The notes below the pieces were generated by a model. The model was given only the letters and a program-made list of their open reading frames with translations, searched no databases and was not told where the DNA came from. DNA of 35,514 nucleotides from VRUE01 sp036376915 (GTDB lineage: Bacteria; Actinomycetota; Thermoleophilia; Solirubrobacterales; 70-9), in NCBI GenBank assembly GCA_036376915.1, contig DASUZK010000017.1, positions 1-35,514 on the forward strand. The letters are read 5' to 3'. This document shows positions 6,429-14,588 of this stretch, one piece after another (positions within the stretch are counted from its first letter, which is position 1; each line of letters begins with the position of its first letter). The position numbers and the translations under genes were made by a program.

Positions 6429-8006
6429 TCAGCCGCGCATCCCCAAGCGACGCCTCAGGTCACGTGCGTTGAACGCCTGGGCGACGCGGGCGATCATGCC
6501 GCGACGGGCCTTGGTGTAGGGGTACCAGGTGAGCTCGCGCTTGCCGCCGAAGCGGGTGATCACCACCGACTCGGTGCGGCAGTACTTCTTGATGCCCGGC
6601 TCGCCGTGGCGGTAGCCGATCCCCGACTGCTTCCAGCCGCCCATCGGCACGTCCATGGCAGCGTAGTTGACCAGCACGTCGTTGACGTTGACCGCGCCGC
6701 ACTCGACCCGCCGTGCCACCCGCTCGGCCCGCTCCTTCTCGCCGAAGACCGAGCCGGAGAGGCCGTAGCGGCTGTCGTTGGCGAGGCGCAGCGCCTCCTC
6801 GGCATCGCGCACCTTCATCACGCCCACCACGGGGCCGAAGGTCTCGTCGCGCATCACCTTCATCGAGTGGTCGACGTCGACCAGCACCGTCGGCTCGAAG
6901 TAGTCGCCGGGCCCGGGCACCCGCTTGCCCCCGGTCAGCGCCTTCGCGCCGCTCGCCAGAGCGTCGCCGACGTGGTCCTCGACGATGCCGATCTGGTTGG
7001 GGGAGGTCATCGCGCCGACCTCCTTGCCGAAGCCCTTGCCGTCGGCGCCCTGGCGGAGCCTGCCGACCGCGGCGGTGAGCTTGGCGACGAAGCTGTCGTA
7101 GGCGGGCTCCTCGACGTAGATCCGCTCCACCGACATGCAGATCTGGCCCGAGTTCATCATCCCGCCCCAGGCCGCGGCGTTGGCGGCCCGGTCGAGGTCG
7201 GCGTCGGCGAGGACGATCATCGGGTCCTTGCCGCCGAGCTCGAGGCTGACCGGGGTCAGCGTCTCGGCCGCGCGGGCCATCACCTTGCGGCCGGTTCTGT
7301 CCGAGCCGGTGAACTGGACGAAGTCGACCTCGTCGACCAGCGCCCCGCCGGTCTCGCCGACTCCCTGCACGCAGTCGAAGACGTCGGGGGCGCCGATCTC
7401 GTCCTTCCAGGCCTCGACCACCTCGGCCAGGCCGAGGGGGGTGAACTCGGAGGGCTTGACCACGACCGCGGCGCCGGCCTGCATCGCCGGGATCGCGTCG
7501 CCGAGGGCGAGGATCAGGGGGAAGTTCCAGGGACTGATGATGCCGACCACGGGGTGGGGCCGGTACTGCACGCGCAGCTTCTTCGAGGCCAGCAGCGGCG
7601 TGTGGGGCCGGACCGCCTCCTCACCGATGAATTGCGCGGCCTTGGAGCCGTAGAAGTTGATCAGGTCGGCGAGGTAGACCGGCTCTCCCGACGCGTCGGC
7701 GCGGACCTTCCCGGTCTCGGCCTGCATCGTGTCGATCACGCGCTCGGAGTTGTCGAGCAGCCAGTCGCGCAGCTTGGAGAGCCAGCGGTAGCGGCCCTCG
7801 ATCCCGATCGCCTCCCACTCGGCCTGATTGGCGCGCACCCGCGCGACCGTCTCGGCGACCTTCTCCGGCGAGTCGATCGGGAGGGTGGCGATCAGGCCGC
7901 CGGTCGCCGGGTTGTGGACCTCGATCGCATCCGGCTCCGCGGCCCGGGCCGCTCCGTTCGACGCCTCGATCGCCTCGCTGCTCTTCTCGGCAGTGCCGCT
8001 CTCCAC
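6429..8006 (-). CDS. NAD(P)-dependent aldehyde dehydrogenase, succinate-semialdehyde (GabD2) type
   Basis: 525 residues from GTG 8006, which has the Shine-Dalgarno AAGGGAG 6 nt upstream; the longer TTG start at 8045 overlaps the probable -10 box TAACCT (8045-8050) and is rejected. It oxidises an aldehyde to its acid. Catalytic Glu is in LELGGKDP (E256) and the nucleophile Cys in SGQICMS (C290); the cofactor region has SPWNFPL and FTGSDRTG. The long C-terminal tail after the ALDH core (ESVVITRFGGKRE onwards) resembles mycobacterial GabD2, so succinate semialdehyde is a reasonable but unproven substrate. It lies upstream of metH with no functional link visible. Confidence 0.88.
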   Translation of the reverse strand: MESGTAEKSSEAIEASNGAARAAEPDAIEVHNPATGGLIATLPIDSPEKVAETVARVRANQAEWEAIGIEGRYRWLSKLRDWLLDNSERVIDTMQAETGKVRADASGEPVYLADLINFYGSKAAQFIGEEAVRPHTPLLASKKLRVQYRPHPVVGIISPWNFPLILALGDAIPAMQAGAAVVVKPSEFTPLGLAEVVEAWKDEIGAPDVFDCVQGVGETGGALVDEVDFVQFTGSDRTGRKVMARAAETLTPVSLELGGKDPMIVLADADLDRAANAAAWGGMMNSGQICMSVERIYVEEPAYDSFVAKLTAAVGRLRQGADGKGFGKEVGAMTSPNQIGIVEDHVGDALASGAKALTGGKRVPGPGDYFEPTVLVDVDHSMKVMRDETFGPVVGVMKVRDAEEALRLANDSRYGLSGSVFGEKERAERVARRVECGAVNVNDVLVNYAAMDVPMGGWKQSGIGYRHGEPGIKKYCRTESVVITRFGGKRELTWYPYTKARRGMIARVAQAFNARDLRRRLGMRG

Positions 8007-8044
8007 TGGAAGCTCCCTTCGGTCGACCCTTGGCTGGTTGGCCA

Positions 8045-8050
8045 AGGTTA
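8045..8050 (-). promoter_or_regulatory. -10 box of the aldehyde dehydrogenase gene
   Basis: TAACCT on the minus strand, giving a leader of about 33 nt that contains the AAGGGAG Shine-Dalgarno before GTG 8006. Confidence 0.4.
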
Positions 8051-8060
8051 CCCTGCGCCG

Positions 8061-8588
8061 CTACGAGCAGCCGCGCAAGCCGTACGCCGCGGTCAGCGGG
8101 GGCGTTTCCTTGAAGCTCCCCTGGGCTTCGAGGAAGGCTTGGCCGAAGGCTTCGGGGTTTTCGGCTGCTTCGTCGATCCCCTTCTGCACGGCTTCCAGGT
8201 AGGCGGCGATCTCCTGCTCGTCACCGCTCGGCGCGCCGAGCGCGCTGATTTCGTCGATCTGCGTTTGGTAGATCTTCGCGAAATCGTCTTCGTAGAATTC
8301 GATTTCGAGGGGAGTTTCCGTGGGTTTAGGCGGATTGTCGGTGGATTCTTCGAAGACTTTCCCCAGCTGCGTTTGGAACTTTTCCGCGGCGCTCCTGCAG
8401 ATCGGTTCCACCTTTTTGATGAACGCCGCTTTCGAGAGCGATCCGGTATCGACGGTGATCTCGGTGCTGTCGCCGGACGAGCCGGTCGCCGAGTCGTCGC
8501 TGTCGCCGCACCCAGCCGCGAAAAGGAGGGCAAAGGCGGTTGCCGCGATGACGAAGAGGCCTCGTATGGTCAAGAAATTCCCCCGCAT
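8061..8588 (-). CDS. Small lipoprotein of unknown function
   Basis: 175 residues. The signal peptide ends in the lipobox LFAAGC, followed by an acidic Ser/Asp/Gly-rich linker, so the protein should be anchored on the outer face of the membrane. The rest is helical and charged, with two further cysteines (PICRSA and the C-terminal GLRGCS) that could form a disulfide. It resembles a group of actinobacterial lipoproteins without known function. Its start ATG sits 9 nt after the box TATGCT, implying a leaderless transcript. It is a single-gene unit between the aldehyde dehydrogenase and the sugar dehydrogenase genes. Confidence 0.8.
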   Translation of the reverse strand: MRGNFLTIRGLFVIAATAFALLFAAGCGDSDDSATGSSGDSTEITVDTGSLSKAAFIKKVEPICRSAAEKFQTQLGKVFEESTDNPPKPTETPLEIEFYEDDFAKIYQTQIDEISALGAPSGDEQEIAAYLEAVQKGIDEAAENPEAFGQAFLEAQGSFKETPPLTAAYGLRGCS

Positions 8589-8597
8589 TCCGGCCGC

Positions 8598-8603
8598 AGC
8601 ATA
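8598..8603 (-). promoter_or_regulatory. -10 box of the small lipoprotein gene
   Basis: TATGCT on the minus strand, 9 nt before ATG 8588. The block TGCTATG.T..GGCCG around it recurs in front of GTG 10471. Confidence 0.5.
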
Positions 8604-8624
8604 GCATGAGGATCGAGGAGGTGT

Positions 8625-9815
8625 TCAGCGCGGTACGAGCCTGTACACCGGCCCTTCTATAGAGGCCACGTAGAGGCGCCCGCGGCCGTCTTCGCCGAAG
8701 GTGGAGGGGGTGTCAACGGCGAGGCCGAGGCGGCGATCGTGGCTGGCCCGGCGCGGGTGGGGCACGAGGCTGCGCAGCTTGCCCGAGCAGAGGTCGGCGT
8801 AGACGTAGCGACCGCGCAGCGAGGGCAGGCGGCGGTCGCGGGACACGTAGCCGCCGATGATCGTGCAGCTGCCGCCGTCGCGGCCGCGGCCGTAGGTCAT
8901 GATCGGTTTCACCGTGCCACCCGGGTCAGGCGTGTCGTCGCTGTCTTCGGTGTAGCGCGAGAAGCCCTCGAAGGCGTCCCAGCCGAAGTTGGCGCCGCCG
9001 GCGGCTCCCACGGTCGTGTAGTCGAGCTCCTCGAAGCGGCCCTGGCCGACGTCGGCGATCGCGATCCGCGGCCGCCCGGGCGCCGTCGTCGTGTCGAAGG
9101 AGAAGCGATAGGGGTTGCGCAGCCCGTAGCTGTAGATCTCGTCGCGGCCCGCCCTGCCCACGAACGGGTTGCTGGCGGGGACCGAGTAGGGCCGGCCACC
9201 GGAGGGCCGCGGGTCGATGCGCAGCAGCTTGCCCAGCAGGCTGTCGGTGTTCTGCGCGTTGTTGGGCGGGTCGCCGCCGGAGCCGCCGTCCCCCGTGGCC
9301 ATGTACAGGAGCTGGCCGAGGAACTGGAGCTGGCCGCCGTTGTGGTTGGCGTTGACCGGGTGCGGGACCACGATCACCGTGCGCCGGGAACCGCGCGCCG
9401 CGCGTGTCGCGCCGCGGCGACGGAACTCGTCGACGCGGATGTTGCCGTCGTTGTCCGTGTAATAGACGTAGAAGAGCCGGCTCTGCCGGTAGTCGGGGGG
9501 GAAGGCGATCGAGAGCAACCCGCGCTCGCCGCCGTCGTAGCCGACCAGCCCCCTGATGTCGAGGAACGGCCGAGCCTGGCGCCGACCGCCGCGCATGACC
9601 TCGACCCGACCCGCCTGCTCGGTGACGAAGAGCAGCTTCGGGAAGCCGGGCGCGGCGGCGACGAAGGTAGGGCTGTCGAAGCTGCCGACCTGCTTCAGGG
9701 CGACGCCGCCGCCGGGCCGCTGTCCGGTGCCGGGCTGCTGGGGTTGCCGCGCGGAGCCGCAGGCCGGCAGGGCGAGCAGGGCGAGGGCGGCCGCGGCAAG
9801 GGCGGCCGGCCTCAT
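8625..9815 (-). CDS. PQQ-dependent sugar dehydrogenase-like lipoprotein (soluble aldose dehydrogenase family)
   Basis: 396 residues. The signal peptide ends in a lipobox (LPAC), so it is an exported, membrane-anchored six-bladed propeller. Family landmarks are FVTEQAGRVEVMRGG, ERGLLSIAFPPDY, NANHNGGQL with the presumed catalytic His (H158), ATGDGGSGGDPPNNAQN, LLGKLLRIDP and YGLRNPYRFSFD. It should oxidise aldose sugars with PQQ and pass electrons to a membrane acceptor; many actinobacterial members are uncharacterised and some may not bind PQQ. The start ATG overlaps the TGA of the upstream gene (ATGA), so the two are translationally coupled. No PQQ biosynthesis gene is in this window. Confidence 0.88.
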   Translation of the reverse strand: MRPAALAAAALALLALPACGSARQPQQPGTGQRPGGGVALKQVGSFDSPTFVAAAPGFPKLLFVTEQAGRVEVMRGGRRQARPFLDIRGLVGYDGGERGLLSIAFPPDYRQSRLFYVYYTDNDGNIRVDEFRRRGATRAARGSRRTVIVVPHPVNANHNGGQLQFLGQLLYMATGDGGSGGDPPNNAQNTDSLLGKLLRIDPRPSGGRPYSVPASNPFVGRAGRDEIYSYGLRNPYRFSFDTTTAPGRPRIAIADVGQGRFEELDYTTVGAAGGANFGWDAFEGFSRYTEDSDDTPDPGGTVKPIMTYGRGRDGGSCTIIGGYVSRDRRLPSLRGRYVYADLCSGKLRSLVPHPRRASHDRRLGLAVDTPSTFGEDGRGRLYVASIEGPVYRLVPR

Positions 9816-10471
9816 TTTTCGACGACCTCGCCGGAGTCGGTGACGACCTTGTCGGGGGTGGCCGAGACGATTTGGGCTCCGATCGAGCCGCCGGGTTCGC
9901 TGCCGCCGGCGGTGACCGCCTTGGCCTGGCCGCCGAGGCCGGCGTCGACGACGAAGCGGAGCACGTAGCGGCCGGTCCTGACCGCGCTCAGCTTCCAGAC
10001 CGCGTTGGCGGTCGCGCCCGGCTTCAGCTCGCCGAAGGCGAACGTCTTCGGGTTGGAGGTGCCCGCCCCGCCCGGCTTGGAGGAGCCGTCGAATTTCGGG
10101 TACCTGAGGGCGAGCACCCAGACGGGACGGTCGGGCTGGGCGAGTTCGGGCTGGGGGTCGCGGATCCCGAAGGGCAGGGTGGACGCCTGGCCCTCCCGGC
10201 CCGCGATCGAGATCGACACGGCCAGGGCCGGGACCGTCTTGCGCCCGGTGTTGCGGATGCCGAGTCGCAGCAGCGACGTCTGGCCGAGGACCTGGCGCGA
10301 TGGGAACTCGGCGGAGACCACCTCGACCGTGTACTTCCCGGCGGGCTCGTTCGCGTCGGAGGAGGAGTCGTCCCCGCAGGCGCCGGCCGAGATCGCAAGA
10401 GCGGCAACGGCGCAGGCCACGATCGCTGCTCTCGAGCGGGAATGCGATGCGTGTATGAGATGCCCCCCCAC
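9812..10471 (-). CDS. Lipoprotein with beta-sandwich-like domain, coupled to the sugar dehydrogenase
   Basis: 219 residues, function unknown. GTG 10471 is chosen over the ATG at 10516 because the -10 box TATGTT ends 9 nt before the GTG, the same spacing as at the lipoprotein gene ending at 8061. The signal peptide ends in ISAGAC and is followed by a DDSSSDAN linker. The body has a repeating beta pattern (YTVEVVSAEF, LRLGIRNTG) typical of Ig-like or CARDB-like extracellular domains, and a second similar unit near VLRFVVDAG. It overlaps the next gene by 4 nt, so it probably works with the sugar dehydrogenase at the cell surface. Confidence 0.75.
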   Translation of the reverse strand: MGGHLIHASHSRSRAAIVACAVAALAISAGACGDDSSSDANEPAGKYTVEVVSAEFPSRQVLGQTSLLRLGIRNTGRKTVPALAVSISIAGREGQASTLPFGIRDPQPELAQPDRPVWVLALRYPKFDGSSKPGGAGTSNPKTFAFGELKPGATANAVWKLSAVRTGRYVLRFVVDAGLGGQAKAVTAGGSEPGGSIGAQIVSATPDKVVTDSGEVVEK

Positions 10472-10480
10472 AGCGGCCGG

Positions 10481-10486
10481 AACATA
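10481..10486 (-). promoter_or_regulatory. -10 box deciding the GTG start at 10471
   Basis: TATGTT on the minus strand inside TGCTATGTTCCGGCCG, nearly the same block as at 8592-8605. Transcription would begin close to GTG 10471, so the upstream ATG at 10516 would not be on the mRNA. Confidence 0.5.
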
Positions 10487-10563
10487 GCACGGGGGTTGGC
10501 CGCTCCCAGCCCGCATCCGGGCCCCTTTAGCCCGAACTCAACAGTGCCCACCGGCACATCCCA

Positions 10564-10569
10564 TAGACT
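10564..10569 (+). promoter_or_regulatory. -10 box of the YrbE/Mkl operon
   Basis: TAGACT, 19 nt before ATG 10589, with the strong Shine-Dalgarno AGGAGGAG in the short leader. The same hexamer recurs at 14650. Confidence 0.45.
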
Positions 10570-10588
10570 CGTTCGCAGGAGGAGAACG

Positions 10589-11395
10589 ATGGTCGGATCC
10601 GCTGTAAACAGGGCATTCCTGCCCGCCAAGTCGCTGTTCGAACAGGTCGGGGACATGATGATCCTCACTGCTCGCACGCTCGTCTCCGCGGTCAAGCCTC
10701 CCTACCCCTACGGCGAGGAGTTCATCGGTCAGTTCCTCTTCGCCCTCCAGCTCTGCTGGTTCCCGCTGCTGGTCTCCACCGTGGCCTTCGGCTTCGGAGC
10801 CCCGGGCCTGCAGGCGGCCAACTTCCTCTCCCTCTTCGGCGCGCTCGACCGGCTCGGCGGCTTCTTCGTCCTCGCCTCGATCCGCGAGTTCGCGCCGTTC
10901 GTGACCGCCGTCGTCGTCGCCGGCGTCGCCGGCACCGCGATCACCGCCGACCTCGGCGCCCGCAAGATCCGCGAGGAGCTCGACGCCCTGCAGGTGCTCG
11001 GCGTCGACCCGATCAAGAACCTGGTCGTGCCCCGCTTCCTCGCCCTGATGCTGATCACCGGCCTGCTCGACATCTACGCCCTGGTCTTCGGGATCAGCGG
11101 CGGCATCATCACCGAGCTCCTCTACAAGCAGCCGCTCGGCGGCTTCCTCGCCACCCTCTTCTCCAACGCCTCGGTCACCGACCTCTGGGGCTCGGTGATC
11201 AAGTGCACGCTGTTCGGCGCGATCATCGCCGTCGTCTGCTCCTACAAGGGGATGACCGCGTCCGGCGGCGCGGCGGGCGTCGGCCGGGCGGTCAACCAGG
11301 CGGTCGTGATCTCCTTCATGGGCGTCTTCGCCTTCAACTACGCCTTCACCCAGACCCTGCTCGCCACCAACCCGGAGCTGCAGACGATCCGATGA
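10589..11395 (+). CDS. MlaE/YrbE-family ABC lipid transporter permease, first subunit
   Basis: 268 residues from ATG 10589, set by AGGAGGAG. A multi-spanning permease of the YrbE/MlaE family, which moves lipids or sterols together with MCE proteins and an Mkl/MlaF ATPase. The family signature is REELDALQVLGVDPIKNLVV followed by PR; glycine-rich helices (VVAGVAGTAITADLGA, TASGGAAGVGRAVNQAVV) are also typical. An amphipathic N-terminus (residues 1-40) lies on the cytoplasmic face. It overlaps the next gene by ATGA. In mycobacteria such a pair is followed by six mce genes; none occurs here. Confidence 0.93.
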   Translation: MVGSAVNRAFLPAKSLFEQVGDMMILTARTLVSAVKPPYPYGEEFIGQFLFALQLCWFPLLVSTVAFGFGAPGLQAANFLSLFGALDRLGGFFVLASIREFAPFVTAVVVAGVAGTAITADLGARKIREELDALQVLGVDPIKNLVVPRFLALMLITGLLDIYALVFGISGGIITELLYKQPLGGFLATLFSNASVTDLWGSVIKCTLFGAIIAVVCSYKGMTASGGAAGVGRAVNQAVVISFMGVFAFNYAFTQTLLATNPELQTIR

Positions 11396-12189
11396 ACGCC
11401 TGGCTGGAGGTCCCGCGCGGCTGGCTCGACTCCTTCGGGGAGATCGCCCGCTTCGGCTCGCGCATCGCCGGCCTCGTCTACAGCGGCCGCGTCCTGCGCT
11501 TCTTCGGCGAGAGCCTGCGCCAGGCCGGCATCCTGATCCTCGGCTCGGCGATGATCATCTGGGGCCTCGTCTTCATCCTCGGCCTGCAGTGCGGGATCGA
11601 GGGCGCCTACCTGCTGCGCGCCCAGGGCGCGCCCGCCTACGCCGGCGTCTTCTCGGCCTGGTGCGATCTGCGCGAGATCATGCCCTACGCCTTCGGCTAC
11701 ATGCTGGCGGCCAAGGTCGGGACCGGGATCGTCGCCGAGCTCGGCGCGATGCGGATCTCCGACGAGATCGACGCGCTCGAGGTGATGGGCGTTCCTCCCG
11801 TCACCTACCTCTGCGCGACCCGCCTGCTCGCCGCCTGGATCGCCTTCCCCTTCATGTACCTGGTCGGGATCGGGATCATGTACTTCGCCAGCTACCTCGC
11901 CGTCGTCCAGCAGATCGGCGACGTCTCCTCCGGCGGCTACCTGCTGATCTTCTGGCTGTTCCAGAACCCGCCGGACCTGATGTTCAGCCTGATCAAGGGC
12001 ATGTTCATGGCCACCGCCATAGTCATGGTCGGCTGCTACTACGGCTACACGGCGTCGGGCGGCCCGGTCGGGGTCGGCACCGCCACCGCGAAGTCGATGG
12101 TCCTCAACATCGTCTTGGTTCACATCATCGGGATGCTGGGCACCCTGGTCTTCTGGGGCGCCAACCCGCGAGCGCCGATAGGAGGCTGA
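11392..12189 (+). CDS. MlaE/YrbE-family ABC lipid transporter permease, second subunit
   Basis: 265 residues, starting in the ATGA overlap with the first permease, so translation is coupled and a heterodimer is likely. The signature DEIDALEVMGVPPVTYLCAT followed by RLLA matches the same cytoplasmic loop as in the first subunit. About five or six membrane segments occur, including VRLFFG-like and FMYLVGIGIMYFASYLAVV stretches, and the C-terminal TASGGPVGVGTATAKSMVLN motif corresponds to that of its partner. It is followed after 7 nt by the ATPase gene with the Shine-Dalgarno AGGAGG. Confidence 0.93.
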   Translation: MNAWLEVPRGWLDSFGEIARFGSRIAGLVYSGRVLRFFGESLRQAGILILGSAMIIWGLVFILGLQCGIEGAYLLRAQGAPAYAGVFSAWCDLREIMPYAFGYMLAAKVGTGIVAELGAMRISDEIDALEVMGVPPVTYLCATRLLAAWIAFPFMYLVGIGIMYFASYLAVVQQIGDVSSGGYLLIFWLFQNPPDLMFSLIKGMFMATAIVMVGCYYGYTASGGPVGVGTATAKSMVLNIVLVHIIGMLGTLVFWGANPRAPIGG

Positions 12190-12196
12190 GCTACTC

Positions 12197-13174
12197 ATGT
12201 CCATGGACGATCCAACTCGAGCCGACGACGGCGATTTCGAGACCGAGGCCGAGACGACGGCGGAGGTCGCCGAGCCGGTGGCGCCCGCGCCGGAGCACAG
12301 CGGCCCCTACGTCAGCGACGACGGGATGACGATGGGGCGCGATTTCGTCATCCCCGGCGTCGACCCGGCGGAGTCCGATCCCTACCGCTTCCACACCGGG
12401 CGCAAGCGCGACCACGGCGGCACCGACGCGATCGAGATCATCGACCTGGTCAAGCAGTTCGGCCGCGCCCGCATCCTCAACGGCCTCAACCTCGGCCTGC
12501 CCGAGGACCAGGTCTCGATGGTGCTGGGGCCGTCGGGCACCGGCAAGAGCGTGCTGATCAAGCACATCGTCGGCCTGCTCTACCCCGACTCCGGCGACGT
12601 CCTCGTGCACGGGGAGTCGATCCCGAACATGACCGACGACGAGCTCTTCGAGGTGCGCAAGAAGTTCGGCCTGCTCTTCCAGGACGGCGCCCTCTTCGGC
12701 TCGATGAACATCTACGACAACACCGCCTTCCCGCTGCGTCAGCACACCGACAAAAGCGAGGAGGAGATCGGCGAGATCTGCAACCGACGGCTCAAGGAGG
12801 TGGGGCTGAGCGAGGCGGTCTACAAGATGCCGAACGAGCTCTCCGGCGGCATGCGCAAGCGCGCCGGCTTCGCCCGTGCCCTGGTGCTGGAACCGGCGAT
12901 CGTGATGTTCGACGAGCCCGACTCCGGTCTCGACCCGGTGCGCACGGCGCTGCTCTGCGAGCTGGTCCGCGAGGTGCACGAGGAGAACGGCGGTTGCTAC
13001 CTGGTGATCAGCCACGACCTCAACACCGCGCGACGGATCTCCGACTTCATCGCCGTGCTCTGGAACGGCAAGATCGTCGAGTCGGGCCCGAAGGAGGAAC
13101 TGTTCGACTCCGAAAACCGCTTCGTGCACCAGTTCCTGAACGCGGACGTGACCGGTCCGCTCTCGATGGATTGA
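12197..13174 (+). CDS. Mkl/MlaF-type ABC transporter ATPase
   Basis: 325 residues. It powers the YrbE permeases. Walker A GPSGTGKS (K117), signature LSGGMRKRAG (S216), Walker B IVMFDEPDSGLDP (D239, E240) and the switch His in VISHDL are all intact. The signature with RKRAG and the DSGLDPV motif are characteristic of the Mkl/MlaF subgroup. An unusual acidic N-terminal extension of about 75 residues, rich in Asp, Glu and Ala, precedes the ABC core. It is the third gene of the operon. In mycobacteria MceG is encoded away from its permeases, so linkage here is more like the proteobacterial mla arrangement. Confidence 0.93.
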   Translation: MSMDDPTRADDGDFETEAETTAEVAEPVAPAPEHSGPYVSDDGMTMGRDFVIPGVDPAESDPYRFHTGRKRDHGGTDAIEIIDLVKQFGRARILNGLNLGLPEDQVSMVLGPSGTGKSVLIKHIVGLLYPDSGDVLVHGESIPNMTDDELFEVRKKFGLLFQDGALFGSMNIYDNTAFPLRQHTDKSEEEIGEICNRRLKEVGLSEAVYKMPNELSGGMRKRAGFARALVLEPAIVMFDEPDSGLDPVRTALLCELVREVHEENGGCYLVISHDLNTARRISDFIAVLWNGKIVESGPKEELFDSENRFVHQFLNADVTGPLSMD

Positions 13175-13183
13175 GCCAGTCGG

Positions 13184-13270
13184 CACGCGGGTCCTGTCAC
13201 GGGGTGAGGGGGGCGCTGCGGGCGGGCCACGGTCCGTCCTCGACCCCCCTCACCCCGTGCCACCCGCGTG
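13184..13270 (+). repeat. 87-nt structured hairpin element, copy 1
   Basis: Begins 10 nt after the Mkl stop codon. An outer 9-bp stem (13184-13192 with 13262-13270) and an inner perfect 16-bp stem (13198-13213 with 13244-13259) enclose a 30-nt loop. A second copy lies at 25881-25965, also 10 nt after a stop codon, with 29 of 30 loop bases identical and three compensated base-pair changes in the stems. It could act as terminator, as a structured RNA or as a dispersed palindromic element. Confidence 0.8.
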
Positions 13271-13283
13271 AGGAGCGGCTCAG

Positions 13284-13943
13284 ATGAGAGATCGGTACTC
13301 GGTTGTCGTCGGGCTGCTTTTCGCGGTGGTCATCGCGATCGCACTGGTCAACACCCTCGGCAGCGGGGACGAAGGGACGCTGGGGCTCGACGAGCTCGAG
13401 CCTCGTTGGGCCCTGCCGGAGTTCGCCGTGCCGCGGGCGGCGGGTCCCCTGGAAGCGGACGCCAACGTCGCCCAGGACGATTGCGAGACCTCGCGGGCGC
13501 CCTGCCCCGAGGACGCCCGGCGAGACCCCGCCTGCGGCATCCGCACGCCGGGCGCGATCCGCGTCTGCGACTTCTTCGCCCGGCCGCTGGTGCTCTCGTT
13601 CTGGTTCTCCCGTGGCGGCGGGACCTGTGTCGCTCAGCAGGACGTGGTCGACCGGGCATACGCGCGCTACCGTGGCCGTGTGGGTTTCCTCTCGCTGAAC
13701 GTGCGCGACGATCACGACAGCGTCCGCGAGACGATTCGCCAGCGCGGTTGGCGGATGCCGGTCGGCTACGACCGCGACGGAGCCGTCGCCGCCCTCTATC
13801 GAGTGGGGATCTGCCCCACCTTTGCCTTCGTCTACCCGGGCGGGACCCTGCAGGACGCGAGCATCGGCGAGTTGACCGATGCGCAGCTCGATACCCGCGT
13901 CGAGGCGCTGCTGCGGGCCACCCGCGCGGCGGAAGCGGGCTGA
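13284..13943 (+). CDS. Membrane-anchored thioredoxin-fold protein with a single active-site cysteine
   Basis: 219 residues. One N-terminal membrane anchor (SVVVGLLFAVVIAIALV), a Pro-rich linker and then a TlpA/AhpC-like domain outside the membrane. The strand and active-site loop read LVLSFWFSRGGGTCVAQQD: where thioredoxins have CxxC there is only one Cys. The cis-proline motif is kept in GICPTFAFVYPGG. Four more cysteines in the insert before the domain (DDCETSRAPC, PACGIR, RVCDFF) may form disulfides. Peroxidase-like or thiol-exchange activity is possible but not shown. It lies 2 nt upstream of the B3/B4 gene. Confidence 0.75.
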   Translation: MRDRYSVVVGLLFAVVIAIALVNTLGSGDEGTLGLDELEPRWALPEFAVPRAAGPLEADANVAQDDCETSRAPCPEDARRDPACGIRTPGAIRVCDFFARPLVLSFWFSRGGGTCVAQQDVVDRAYARYRGRVGFLSLNVRDDHDSVRETIRQRGWRMPVGYDRDGAVAALYRVGICPTFAFVYPGGTLQDASIGELTDAQLDTRVEALLRATRAAEAG

Positions 13944-13945
13944 TC

Positions 13946-14569
13946 GTGCAGCAGGGCCGGGTGGCTCCGCACGTCGCCGACGAGTTTCCCGGCCTGGGGA
14001 TCTCGTGGCTCGAGCTCGACGCTCGCCCCGGGCGCAGCTCCGAGTCGGCTCGCCTGCGCCTGCGCGGTCTCTCGGACCGCTTCTACGGCGGGCACGCGAT
14101 CCACATGCGCGAACAGCCGATCCCCTGGGCCTACCGGGTCTTCTTCCGCCAGATCGGGCTCGACCCGGATCGCACCCGCACCCCGGTCGAGCAGCTGGCA
14201 CTGGACCGGCTTCACGACGGGGCCTTCGTTTCCCACGGCATGCCCGAGGATGCGCTGACGATCGCGATCGCGGAGACCGGCGTCGCCGTCCGCGCCTTCG
14301 ATTCCGCTCGGCTGCGAGGACGGCTCTGCATCCGCGATTCGGCGCCCGGGGAGACGCTGCCCGGAAAATCGGTGCGGCTCGAGCGGGGGACCCTGACCAT
14401 CGCCGACGAGAGCGGTCCCGTCGAGCTGCTCTTCGGCGGGACCGCCGAGAGTGGCGTCGGCCGCGACACGCGACGGATCACGGTCGCCGCGGTGCAGGTC
14501 AAGGGCGTGCCCCAGATCGCGGTCGAGGAGGCGCTCTGGATCGCCTCCTCGACGATCGAGTCCGCCTGA
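13946..14569 (+). CDS. B3/B4 tRNA-binding-domain protein
   Basis: 207 residues from GTG 13946, two bases after the stop of the thioredoxin-like gene, hence likely coupled. The fold is that of the B3/B4 domain of phenylalanyl-tRNA synthetase beta subunits, which holds the editing site in the full enzyme. Recognisable parts are the substrate-binding loop PIPWAYRVFFRQIGLDPDRT and the late stretch PVELLFGG...VAAVQVKGVPQIAVEEALW. Stand-alone members occur in many bacteria and their role (free-standing editing or amino-acid sensing) is unsettled. No aminoacyl-tRNA synthetase gene is nearby. Confidence 0.8.
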   Translation: MQQGRVAPHVADEFPGLGISWLELDARPGRSSESARLRLRGLSDRFYGGHAIHMREQPIPWAYRVFFRQIGLDPDRTRTPVEQLALDRLHDGAFVSHGMPEDALTIAIAETGVAVRAFDSARLRGRLCIRDSAPGETLPGKSVRLERGTLTIADESGPVELLFGGTAESGVGRDTRRITVAAVQVKGVPQIAVEEALWIASSTIESA

Positions 14570-14588
14570 CGGCCGAGAGCCACCGCTT

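Noticed and set aside
4177..6519. Very long open frame on the plus strand opposite metH
   Set aside because: It is antisense to a clear MetH, has a low-complexity Asp/Gly/Leu/Arg-rich translation and reflects GC-rich codon structure.
6426..8609. Long plus-strand open frame opposite the aldehyde dehydrogenase and lipoprotein genes
   Set aside because: No domain is visible and it crosses the boundary between two real minus-strand genes.
10472..10516. ATG 10516 as start of the lipoprotein gene
   Set aside because: It lies upstream of the probable -10 box TATGTT (10481-10486), and GTG 10471 gives a better signal peptide.
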